16,759 nucleotides of DNA. Origin: DASSWG01 sp041689995. GTDB taxonomy: Bacteria; Bacteroidota; Bacteroidia; Flavobacteriales; Flavobacteriaceae. A program made the position numbers and the translations under genes. This document shows, piece by piece, positions 1 to 6,815 of this stretch (position 1 is its first letter; each line of letters opens with the position of its first letter). The stretch lies in contig JBDNFD010000168.1 of NCBI GenBank assembly GCA_041689995.1, positions 1 to 16,759 of the forward strand, in the 5' to 3' direction. Under the pieces are notes generated by a model that ran no database searches, had not been told where the DNA came from, and saw only the letters and a program-made list of their open reading frames with translations.

Positions 1-105
1 AATAACCCAATAACGAATAACCCAATAACGAATAACCCAATAACGAATAACTCATTAACGAATAACCCAATAACGAATAACTCATTAACGAATAACTCAT
101 TAACC
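1..105. repeat. 15-bp tandem repeat, seven units
   Basis: Seven head-to-tail 15-bp units run from the window edge almost to the start of the next gene. Two versions alternate: AATAACCCAATAACG (units 1-3 and 5) and AATAACTCATTAACG (units 4, 6 and, with a final C, 7). A degenerate partial unit continues to about 113. Units within a version are identical, so the expansion looks recent. One frame is open through the array, reading Asn-Asn-Pro-Ile-Thr or Asn-Asn-Ser-Leu-Thr, until TAA at 109-111, but the other two forward frames have a stop in every unit, and the low-complexity reading makes a protein unlikely. The array may continue to the left of the window. I read it as an intergenic repeat in the leader of the following gene. 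Confidence 0.93.
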
Positions 106-116
106 CAATAACCAAA

Positions 117-677
117 ATGAGAAAAGATAAAATAGAAGAATTATTTCACCAGTTGCAAGGTGAATTTGATCTTGAAGATGCGCCCGCGCAGCATCAGCAA
201 CGGTTTTTGATGAAATTGCAGCAATCTTCCGGAGAGAAATTAACGAAACAGAAAAGAGGTTTCAATTTCAAACCTTGGATTGGTATCGCAGCTGGTTTTG
301 CAATTCTTTTGAGTGTTGTTTTGGGACTTAAAATGAACAATCAACCGACAGGATTGGCGGCTGTTTCCCCTGAAATGGCGCAAACACAAAATTTTTATAC
401 CGGCGTAATCAACAGGGAACTGCGAAAAATTTCCAAACGGGAAACTCCCGAAACCAAGCTGCTCATCCAAGACGCGATGACGCAAATGAAAAAATTGGAA
501 CTGGACTTTGCGGCTTTGCGGAAAGATTTGATCGTGAGCGGAGATGACAGCCGGGTCATTTACGCGATGATCGCCAATTTCCAGAGCCGCATAAGTATAT
601 TGAAAAAAGTTTTGGAACAAATAGAAAATGTCGAACAAATAAAACAGAAAAGTCATGAAAACCCAACCACTATTTAA
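117..677 (+). CDS. Putative anti-sigma-factor-like single-pass membrane protein
   Basis: A 186-residue protein. The N-terminal part (1-48) is charged and contains a segment around residues 17-34 (FDLEDAP...QQRFLMKL) resembling the N-termini of small Flavobacteriia proteins encoded directly after ECF sigma factors. One membrane segment lies at about 53-71 (WIGIAAGFAILLSVVLGLK), followed by a 110-residue, largely helical and probably coiled-coil C-terminal part that would lie on the periplasmic side. This topology fits a regulator that holds a sigma factor at the membrane, but no named domain with catalytic or zinc-binding residues is visible. The sigma factor would lie left of the window. The 3' end overlaps the next gene by 23 bp, indicating co-transcription and probable translational coupling. 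The start codon follows the tandem repeat by a few bases, without a clear ribosome binding site. Confidence 0.8.
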   Translation: MRKDKIEELFHQLQGEFDLEDAPAQHQQRFLMKLQQSSGEKLTKQKRGFNFKPWIGIAAGFAILLSVVLGLKMNNQPTGLAAVSPEMAQTQNFYTGVINRELRKISKRETPETKLLIQDAMTQMKKLELDFAALRKDLIVSGDDSRVIYAMIANFQSRISILKKVLEQIENVEQIKQKSHENPTTI

Positions 678-1743
678 ATTTTTGCTAATTTTTATCTGCC
701 CTTTTTTCCTACAAACGGCGATGGCAAACGAAATAAAACAGACCAAGGAGAAAACCATTAAAAAGGAATTCAAGGTCAATTCTGATGCCATGTTGAAAAT
801 AGACAACAGTTATGGCAATTTGAATATCGTTACCTGGTCCGAAAACCGCATCGTAATTGAGGTGCACATTACCACCAGCGGACGGGACGGGGACGATGTG
901 CAACGAAAGTTGGACGCGATCACCGTCAATTTCAACGCTTCTTCCAATATGGTTTCGGCGGAAACAATTTTTGACAGAAACAATTCAAATTCGTGGTGGA
1001 GAAACTTGTTTCAGAATAATTCCACGAGCATGCAAATCGATTATCTCGTGAAAATGCCGATTACAAATCGGGTCGACCTTGATAATGACTACGGAAATAT
1101 CAATCTCGATAAGCTCGAAGGCCGCGCAAAAATTAGCTGTGATTACGGAAAAATAATCACCAAATGTCTCATGGCCGACAATAATTCCTTGAGTTTCGAT
1201 TACTCCGACAACTGTTATTTCGAATATATAAAAAGTGGGGAAATTAACGCAGATTATAGTGGTTTCACTGTGGCAAAAGCCAATAAACTAACGATTTCAG
1301 CGGATTATACCGATGTCGAAATTGAAATTGTCGAAGATATTTCGTTTGAATGCGATTATGGAAGTATGAAAATCGGAAAGGCGAACAACATCACTGGAAA
1401 TGGTGATTATTTGACAATGAAGTTCGGAGAGGTTTATAAGAATGTAACGATCGATGCAGATTATGGAGCGATTTCTATTGAGAAGCTGATGGAAACCGCC
1501 AGCAAAGTGCGCATCAATTCCGACTACACGGGAATTGATATTGGATTCAGTCCACAATATCATTTTCAGTTCAATATAGATTTGGAATATGCTTCCCTTG
1601 ATGCACCGGGCGGATTCAATTTTTCTAAGAAAATAATTGATTCGAGCGATAAATATTATGAAGGTTTCTATGGAAAATCGAACAGCGCCAATTCCATAAA
1701 TATCGAATCGGATTATGGGAGTGTGAAGTTTTATGTAAACTGA
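655..1743 (+). CDS. Secreted DUF4097-like beta-strand repeat protein
   Basis: A 362-residue exported protein. The N-terminus has a Lys-containing start, a hydrophobic core (about residues 6-20) and a likely signal peptidase I site after TAMA (21-24). From residue 145 on, the motif Asp-Tyr-Gly/Ser/Thr recurs roughly every 18 residues (about 145, 163, 182, 200, 218, 234, 251, 269, 290, 311 as Glu-Tyr, and 353), with an earlier SYG at 52. Each copy is followed by alternating hydrophobic residues. This is the pattern of putative auto-transporter adhesin (head GIN) and DUF4097 proteins, which stack short strands into a beta-helix or solenoid. No lipobox or T9SS tail is present, so it probably stays in the periplasm or on the membrane surface. 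It overlaps the preceding anti-sigma-like gene by 23 bp. A sigma/anti-sigma/beta-repeat order is common in Flavobacteriia; the cargo or signal is unknown. Confidence 0.85.
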   Translation: MKTQPLFKFLLIFICPFFLQTAMANEIKQTKEKTIKKEFKVNSDAMLKIDNSYGNLNIVTWSENRIVIEVHITTSGRDGDDVQRKLDAITVNFNASSNMVSAETIFDRNNSNSWWRNLFQNNSTSMQIDYLVKMPITNRVDLDNDYGNINLDKLEGRAKISCDYGKIITKCLMADNNSLSFDYSDNCYFEYIKSGEINADYSGFTVAKANKLTISADYTDVEIEIVEDISFECDYGSMKIGKANNITGNGDYLTMKFGEVYKNVTIDADYGAISIEKLMETASKVRINSDYTGIDIGFSPQYHFQFNIDLEYASLDAPGGFNFSKKIIDSSDKYYEGFYGKSNSANSINIESDYGSVKFYVN

Positions 1744-1767
1744 TTTCCGCTCAAAAGGAAAAATATA

Positions 1768-1796
1768 AAAATGCCACTGGATCAAGGTGGCATTTT
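1768..1796. terminator. Symmetric hairpin between convergent genes
   Basis: A perfect 10-bp inverted repeat (AAAATGCCAC ... GTGGCATTTT) with a 9-nt loop. A-rich sequence to the left and T-rich sequence to the right make it a possible intrinsic terminator in both directions. It lies 24 bp after the beta-repeat gene and about 92 bp after the ABC ATPase gene on the other strand, so it can serve both. Confidence 0.72.
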
Positions 1797-1888
1797 AAAT
1801 TTACTAATTAGGTTTTATGAAAGGATATAGTAAGCTTATGCTCTATAATTTCATTATTTTTTTGGTATCTGCAATAAAGAACATGTTC

Positions 1889-2653
1889 TTACAATCCATG
1901 TAATTGCGCTTTTCGCACCTTTTTGAACAAATTGGAAGAATAAACGAAGTCTGTCACCGCTTCATTGTCTGTTTTGAAAATTTCTTCTTTATTGCCTTTC
2001 CACGCTAAATTACCTTCTTTAAGGAAAATAATATTCTCCCCAATTTCCAGCACGGAGTTCATATCGTGCGTATTGATAACCGTTGTGATGTCATACTCAC
2101 GAGTGATTTCTTGAATGAGGTTGTCAATTACGGTCGCCGTTTTTGGATCCAAGCCGGAATTGGGCTCATCGCAGAACAAATATTTCGGTTCGTTCACGAT
2201 GGCGCGGGCAATGGAAACACGTTTTTGCATTCCCCCGCTTATTTCCGAAGGATATTTGTTTTCTGCATTTTCCAAATTGACGCGTTTGAGAACCTCCGAA
2301 ACTCGATCCCGACGCTCTCTTCGGCGTTGTCGTGTAAACATTTTTAAAGGGAAATCCACATTTTCGGCCACGGTCATCGAGTCGAACAATGCACCGCCTT
2401 GAAAGACCATCCCCATTTTTTGGCGAAGTTTGCGTTGTTCTTCTTCCGATAAAGAGGAATAATTTTCGCCATTATAAAGAATTTCCCCATTATCGGGTTT
2501 GAAAAGTCCCAACAAACATTTCAAAAAAACTGTTTTCCCAGAACCAGATTGCCCAATGATAAGGTTTGTTTTCCCTTTTTCAAATTTGGCATCGATCCCT
2601 TTTAGAACTTCTTCTTCCCCAAATGCTTTATGTAAATTTTTGACTTCTATCAT
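1889..2653 (-). CDS. mlaF: ABC transporter ATP-binding protein, MlaF-like
   Basis: A 254-residue nucleotide-binding subunit. Visible motifs are: Walker A GQSGSGKT (34-41), Q-loop Gln85, ABC signature SGGMQKR (139-145), Walker B YLFCDE (158-163) followed by PNSGLDP where PTSGLDP is usual, and H-loop His196 (NTHD). It should energise retrograde or anterograde phospholipid transport between the inner and outer membranes as the cytoplasmic partner of the MlaE permease just upstream. I start it at the ATG at 2653-2651, because this gives the normal ABC N-terminus (MIEVKNLHK) and a one-base overlap with the permease stop (TAATG). An in-frame ATG 60 bp further upstream would add an atypical Cys/His-rich tail from inside the permease gene. 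The name is by family likeness; residue-level orthology was not tested. Confidence 0.93.
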   Translation of the reverse strand: MIEVKNLHKAFGEEEVLKGIDAKFEKGKTNLIIGQSGSGKTVFLKCLLGLFKPDNGEILYNGENYSSLSEEEQRKLRQKMGMVFQGGALFDSMTVAENVDFPLKMFTRQRRRERRDRVSEVLKRVNLENAENKYPSEISGGMQKRVSIARAIVNEPKYLFCDEPNSGLDPKTATVIDNLIQEITREYDITTVINTHDMNSVLEIGENIIFLKEGNLAWKGNKEEIFKTDNEAVTDFVYSSNLFKKVRKAQLHGL

Positions 2654-3390
2654 TATGTCAATAATAATTGGGTGATTATATAATTCGAAATGATGATGAC
2701 AACACTGGTCCACACAAACGAGGTGGTGCTTGCCTGTCCGACTTCCAATGCGCCTCCTTTCATGTAATATCCGTAAAAAGCTGGAACGGTAGCTAATAAG
2801 AACGCAAAAACGCTTGTTTTTATAAACGCATAAGCCAGCTGAAACGGGATAAAATCAGATTGCAGTCCGCTAATAAACGCATCAGAGGAAACAAATCCGC
2901 CCGCTACCCCACCTACATAAGCACCTATAATTCCCAGGAACATGGAAATGGCGATCACAAATGGGTAGAACATCATCGCGACAACTTTTGGAAAAATCAA
3001 ATAGTTCAAAGAATTGATTCCCATCACTTCCAAGGCATCGATCTGTTCGGTCACACGCATTGTTCCTATACTCGACGTAATATAAGAGCCCACTTTTCCC
3101 GCCATAATAATGGAGATAAATGTGGGCGCAAATTCTAAAATAATGGATTGGCGAGCCGCATATCCTATCAATGATTTCGGGATCAACGGATTGTTCAGGT
3201 TCAGCGCGGTTTGAATGGAAACCACCGCCCCAATGAAAAAGGAAATGAAGATCACAATTCCCAAGGAACTGATTATCAAATCGTCGATTTCCTTAAGAAT
3301 TAAACCGCGCAACACGGAAGCTTTTGTCATTCTGCCAAAAACATCTTTCAACATCAAAAAATAGCGCCCAATATTGCGTAAATATCTCAT
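2653..3390 (-). CDS. mlaE: MlaE-family ABC permease
   Basis: A 245-residue polytopic inner-membrane protein. Hydrophobic segments lie around residues 40-62, 85-105, 132-165 and 190-245. The hallmark of the family is clear: an APTFISIIMAGKVGS stretch followed by GTMRVTEQIDALEVMGI (about 109-125), containing the conserved EQxDAL loop. It would form the membrane channel of an Mla-type lipid transporter with the ATPase whose start codon overlaps its stop. The MCE protein (MlaD), which completes such transporters, is not in this operon; downstream lies only a convergent unrelated gene. In many Bacteroidota the MCE gene is at a separate locus, so this is not evidence of loss. Confidence 0.93.
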   Translation of the reverse strand: MRYLRNIGRYFLMLKDVFGRMTKASVLRGLILKEIDDLIISSLGIVIFISFFIGAVVSIQTALNLNNPLIPKSLIGYAARQSIILEFAPTFISIIMAGKVGSYITSSIGTMRVTEQIDALEVMGINSLNYLIFPKVVAMMFYPFVIAISMFLGIIGAYVGGVAGGFVSSDAFISGLQSDFIPFQLAYAFIKTSVFAFLLATVPAFYGYYMKGGALEVGQASTTSFVWTSVVIIISNYIITQLLLT

Positions 3391-3512
3391 GTGTTTCTCT
3401 TATTGATTTATAGAAATCCTGAGACTTTCATAATAATAATGCGGTATTTCGATCATAATATTCATGAATGTTTCAATTCCTAAAGGTATGATTTTGGCGG
3501 ATTTTTACAGCG

Positions 3513-3520
3513 CAAAAATA
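3513..3520 (-). promoter_or_regulatory. Possible -7 element for mlaEF
   Basis: On the minus strand this reads TATTTTTG, a match to the Bacteroidota -7 consensus TAnnTTTG. It lies about 120 bp before mlaE. I could not find a convincing TTTG -33 element at the usual distance, so it is only a candidate. Confidence 0.25.
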
Positions 3521-3645
3521 GGGAAAATTAGACTGAAAGTCTTTAACTTGCAGCCAATCTTTGAATTTGACCATCTTTTTGGTTTTTGTGCCATGTTAAA
3601 AATGAATGGACGGGCGCAAAGTTTCCTGTTTCCAATTGCCATAAA

Positions 3646-4221
3646 ATGAAATCGAATTTCAGCCCTTTTCCCGAAATCCAAACCGAAAGATTGCTATTGC
3701 GGCAAACAGTCAAAAACGATCGCGAAGATGTTTTTTTCCTGAGATCAAATGAAGAAGTGAATAAATTTATCCGAAGAAAACGCGCCAATTCGCTGAAAGA
3801 AGCCGAAGATTTTATTGAAAAAATAACCGAGGGCTGGAAAAATGAAAAAAATATTAATTGGAGCATTTTTCATAAGGGAAATCCGAATATGATCGGTTCC
3901 ATTTGTTTGTGGAATTTTTCAGCAGATCGGAAAATTGCCGAAGTGGGCTACGATTTGAAACCGATTTTCCATAACCAAGGAATAATGACCGAAGCCTTGC
4001 AGGCAATTTTGAAATTTGGTTTTGAGAGCCTATATTTATTTCAAATTGAAGCTTTCACAGATCACAGGAACAAGAGTTCCACGGAATTATTGAAAAGAAA
4101 CGGTTTTTCTTTAAATGACAAAAGGAAAGATGAAGACGATCTTGACAATATCATTTTCGAATTAAAAAAACAAACCTATTTTCATTCAGAACAATCATCG
4201 AATCATTCAAACAAAATTTAA
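3646..4221 (+). CDS. GNAT-family N-acetyltransferase (RimJ/RimL type)
   Basis: A 191-residue cytoplasmic enzyme expected to transfer acetyl from acetyl-CoA to an amine. The N-terminus has the RimJ/RimL signature IQTERLLLRQ (11-20), with the beta4 and acetyl-CoA loop at 99-118 (EVGYDLKPIFHNQGIMTEAL; pyrophosphate loop HNQGIMTEA). AFTDHRNKSSTELLKRNGF (about 136-154) is the usual motif B. I chose the ATG at 3646, because the family normally begins close to the T-ERLLLR motif; the ATG at 3586 would add 20 unlike residues. The substrate cannot be told: ribosomal-protein, small-amine and antibiotic acetylation all occur in this family. The phosphatase gene follows after 6 bp, so the two are probably co-transcribed, though no functional link is evident. 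Confidence 0.9.
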   Translation: MKSNFSPFPEIQTERLLLRQTVKNDREDVFFLRSNEEVNKFIRRKRANSLKEAEDFIEKITEGWKNEKNINWSIFHKGNPNMIGSICLWNFSADRKIAEVGYDLKPIFHNQGIMTEALQAILKFGFESLYLFQIEAFTDHRNKSSTELLKRNGFSLNDKRKDEDDLDNIIFELKKQTYFHSEQSSNHSNKI

Positions 4222-4227
4222 AACTTC

Positions 4228-5892
4228 ATGAAACGAATCTTTTTATTGGCGTGTATCGCCGTCCTTTTTCTTCAATGTAAATCTTCCAAAACGATTTCCC
4301 AAAAACAGGAATCGCCAGTCGTTTTGGAAGCAAAACCTCCGAAATTGGTAGTTGGGGCGGTAGTCGATCAAATGCGTTATGATTATCTGACACGCTTTTG
4401 GGGAAAATATGGAGAGGAAGGTTTTAAGCGGTTAATTTCCGAAGGCTTCAATTTGAAAAACAATCATTTCAATTATGTTCCGACTTATACCGCGCCCGGA
4501 CATACTTCGATCTATACTGGCGCCACGCCAAAAACACATGGAATTATTTCAAATTCATGGTACAGCAGGTTGGAAGGAAAAAGAATTTATTGTGTGGATG
4601 ATGACGCTGTAAATCCTGTCGGCACAAATTCGTCCGATGGCAAAAAATCACCGCACCGACTGCTTTCTACCACGGTTTGTGACCAAAATCGGTTGCACAC
4701 CCAAATGCGGGGAAAAACCATTGGAATTTCGCTGAAAGACCGTAGCGCTATTCTGCCTGCCGGACATACCGCAAATGCCGCGTATTGGTTTCATGGCGAG
4801 AATGAAGGGAAATTTATCACCAGCACGTTTTATCTTGAAGAACTGCCGGAATGGGTCAAAAACTTTAATACTTCCAATGCTTCCGAAAAATATTTAAAAA
4901 TTTGGGATACTTATGAACCTATCGAAACTTATACTGAAAGTGGTTCCGATCTGAATGATTTTGAACATGGTTTTGACGGAAAAGAAACTGCGACCTTTCC
5001 CTACAATTTGGCTGAATTGAAAGCAGAAAATGGTGGCTTCGGCATTTTAAAATCTACTCCATTCGGAAATAGTCTGGTCGTTGATTTTGCTGCAGCGGCA
5101 CTGGAAGGTGAACAATTGGGACAAGATAGCATTCCCGATTTCTTGACGATCAGTTTTTCCGCAACAGATTATGTGGGCCATAATTTTGGGGTAAATTCCA
5201 AGGAAGTCGAAGACACATATATTCGCTTGGATTTGGATATTGCCCGGTTATTGAAAATTCTGGATGAAAAAGTAGGAAAGGGAAACTACACCTTGTTTTT
5301 GACCGCAGATCACGGCGGAGGTCAAGTTCCTTCCTATTTGAAATCACAACAAATTCCCGCGGGATATTTCAATACGCATGCGTTAAGGGACAGTCTGCAT
5401 GCTTTTGTGGCAAAAGAATATGGACTTGATAATTTGATACTGAATATCTCGAATAACCAAGTGTTTTTAGATTATGATCATTTGAAACAAAACAATATTT
5501 CCCAAGATAATCTACAAAAAAGCTTGATGTATTTCTTGTTGCGCTATCCAAAAATAGATCGGGTTTTTACACGCGACATGCTTCAAAGTACAGATTATGT
5601 GAAAGGAACTGGAAGTTTTGTGCAAAACGGTTTTAACAGCAAACGCAGTGGTGATGTGGTTTACACGCTGCAACCTAGCGTCATTTCCTACTCTAAAAAA
5701 GGATCGACCCACGGAAGCGCCTATAATTATGATACGCACGTTCCGCTTATTTTCTTTGGAAGAGGAATTAATCACGGCGCAACCGTTAGGAGTTCAGAAA
5801 TCACAGATATTGCCCCAACTATTTCCGCTTTATTGGGAATTGCATTTCCAAATGCTGCGACGGGAAATGTGTTGTATTATGTGATCGACTAA
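4228..5892 (+). CDS. pafA: PafA-type alkaline phosphatase, lipoprotein
   Basis: A 554-residue exported phosphomonoesterase of the alkaline phosphatase superfamily. The N-terminus is a lipoprotein signal (hydrophobic core, then FLQC with the lipidated Cys at 17). Residues matching the Elizabethkingia PafA active site by identity and spacing are: metal ligand Asp47, nucleophile Thr88 (in YTAPGH), Asn109, Lys170 and Arg172 (SLKDRS), metal ligands Asp314/His318 (DYVGH), Asp361/His362 (TADHGG) and His495 (STHGSAY). The Asp-Thr-Asn intervals (41 and 21) and the later metal-ligand intervals equal those I recall for PafA. The Lys/Arg pair favours monoester over diester hydrolysis. The likely role is phosphate release from organic esters at the cell surface or in the periplasm. 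The start is set by the signal peptide. The stop codon overlaps that of the convergent glycosyltransferase gene. Confidence 0.93.
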   Translation: MKRIFLLACIAVLFLQCKSSKTISQKQESPVVLEAKPPKLVVGAVVDQMRYDYLTRFWGKYGEEGFKRLISEGFNLKNNHFNYVPTYTAPGHTSIYTGATPKTHGIISNSWYSRLEGKRIYCVDDDAVNPVGTNSSDGKKSPHRLLSTTVCDQNRLHTQMRGKTIGISLKDRSAILPAGHTANAAYWFHGENEGKFITSTFYLEELPEWVKNFNTSNASEKYLKIWDTYEPIETYTESGSDLNDFEHGFDGKETATFPYNLAELKAENGGFGILKSTPFGNSLVVDFAAAALEGEQLGQDSIPDFLTISFSATDYVGHNFGVNSKEVEDTYIRLDLDIARLLKILDEKVGKGNYTLFLTADHGGGQVPSYLKSQQIPAGYFNTHALRDSLHAFVAKEYGLDNLILNISNNQVFLDYDHLKQNNISQDNLQKSLMYFLLRYPKIDRVFTRDMLQSTDYVKGTGSFVQNGFNSKRSGDVVYTLQPSVISYSKKGSTHGSAYNYDTHVPLIFFGRGINHGATVRSSEITDIAPTISALLGIAFPNAATGNVLYYVID

Positions 5893-6776
5893 AAAACCAA
5901 ACCTAACAGGTTTTGGAAACCTGTTAGGTTTAATTTCTCTTTCATCTTCGTCCACCGCAATTTTCGAATGAATTTTCCTTCTTTCTCAGAAACCAAAAAG
6001 GGCAGTTTTTCTTTTTTTGCCTGGAAATATCCTTGTAGAGAATTGATTAAAACCGAAAAATCCTTTTTCAAAAAAGCTAATTTTCCCGAAGCGATCATTG
6101 TCAGCCAAAACTCATAACGCAATTTATAGAATGCTTCGCCTTGTTTGAAACGTGCGGCTTTCGAGTAGGTTTTTCCGGTAGGTTTCAAATGTTTCACATG
6201 AAGGGATTCATCCGTGACAATTTCCCAGCCGTGGTATTTTGCGAGAAGTTCATCGGCCGTGTCCCAGCCAATGGATATTTTTAAACCTCCAATTTGTTCA
6301 AAGCACTTTCTTCTATATAGTTTTATTGGACCTCTTGTTTTCGTTTTTTCGGAAATATTTTCATAGATCCATTCGCCATAATTTTCAATATATAAATTTC
6401 CAGAAGCAATTCCCACTTTTTTGTTTTCTGAAAAGATTTTGGAAATAATTTCAAAATAATTTTTGGGCAGTAGAATATCAGCATCAAATTTTCCTATCAA
6501 ATCATATTCATGTAAACAAATTGATTCCAGCCCTTTATAAAAAGCTTCGATCACTTTTTTCCCAGGTTGGTGATTCTTTGAGGATTTATTTTCCAAAAAG
6601 GTTATCCAACTATATTTTTTTGTATATTCTCTAACAATGGATAAAGTATTATCCGAAGAATTGTCATCAACAATGATTAATTGATTGGGAATGACGGTCT
6701 GGGAAATAAAGCTTAAAATAACTTCTTCAATGACAAGACCTTCGTTAAAGGCAGGAATGATTATACAAAATTTCAT
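5889..6776 (-). CDS. Family 2 glycosyltransferase
   Basis: A 295-residue GT-A-fold transferase, probably working on a surface glycan or lipid-linked sugar at the cytoplasmic membrane face. Motifs in order are: N-terminal IIIPAFNEG (5-13), nucleotide-binding VDDNSSDNT (36-44), DxD in FDADILLP (97-104), acceptor or catalytic region GWDTADE (170-176). The C-terminal third has no confident membrane helix. No other glycosyltransferase adjoins it, so the sugar and acceptor are unknown. The last 14 residues (LNLTGFQNLLGLVF) are encoded by a perfect hairpin next to the phosphatase gene and may be an acquired tail. The TAG stop overlaps the TAA of the convergent phosphatase gene by three bases within a 4-bp gene overlap. 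Confidence 0.92.
   Translation of the reverse strand: MKFCIIIPAFNEGLVIEEVILSFISQTVIPNQLIIVDDNSSDNTLSIVREYTKKYSWITFLENKSSKNHQPGKKVIEAFYKGLESICLHEYDLIGKFDADILLPKNYFEIISKIFSENKKVGIASGNLYIENYGEWIYENISEKTKTRGPIKLYRRKCFEQIGGLKISIGWDTADELLAKYHGWEIVTDESLHVKHLKPTGKTYSKAARFKQGEAFYKLRYEFWLTMIASGKLAFLKKDFSVLINSLQGYFQAKKEKLPFLVSEKEGKFIRKLRWTKMKEKLNLTGFQNLLGLVF
5899..5931. terminator. 15-bp perfect hairpin at phosphatase/glycosyltransferase junction
   Basis: The left arm AAACCTAACAGGTTT (5899-5913) and right arm AAACCTGTTAGGTTT (5917-5931) are exact inverted complements around TGG. It begins 6 bp after the phosphatase stop, so it can terminate the plus-strand transcript. On the minus strand a run of T (GGTTTTTT) follows the stem, as in a strong intrinsic terminator, but there the stem and the T run lie inside the glycosyltransferase reading frame, just before its stop. 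Similar CCTAACAGG or CCTGACAGG hairpins recur in Bacteroidota intergenic regions, from general memory; copy number here was not checked. Confidence 0.8.
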
Positions 6777-6791
6777 AAAATAATTTTGCAG

Positions 6792-6799
6792 TATATTTG
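6792..6799 (+). promoter_or_regulatory. -7 element before the T9SS surface protein
   Basis: TATATTTG fits TAnnTTTG exactly. A second match, TAATTTTG, lies at 6781-6788. Transcription from 6792-6799 would begin near 6806, just before the ATG at 6816 and after the alternative ATG at 6786, which supports the later start. No good -33 TTTG is visible at the normal distance. Confidence 0.4.
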
Positions 6800-6815
6800 G
6801 GTAATCTACAAAAAT

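Noticed and set aside
1..108. Tandem array as a CRISPR or as a repeat protein
   Set aside because: Units are directly adjacent without spacers, so it is not CRISPR. The open Asn-rich frame has no start in view and two of the three forward frames stop in every unit.
240..806. Long open frame on the minus strand opposite the anti-sigma-like gene
   Set aside because: It is antisense to two genes with clear signal peptide or membrane features and overlap coupling; its translation has no recognisable domain and an irregular composition.
1297..1785. Minus-strand open frame opposite the Asp-Tyr repeat region
   Set aside because: The repeated GATTAT/GATTAC codons avoid stops on the other strand; the translation is Ile/Phe-rich without a motif.
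3464..3649. 61-codon plus-strand frame before the acetyltransferase gene
   Set aside because: It has no recognisable motif and runs into the start region of the acetyltransferase; it is more likely part of the intergenic and promoter region.
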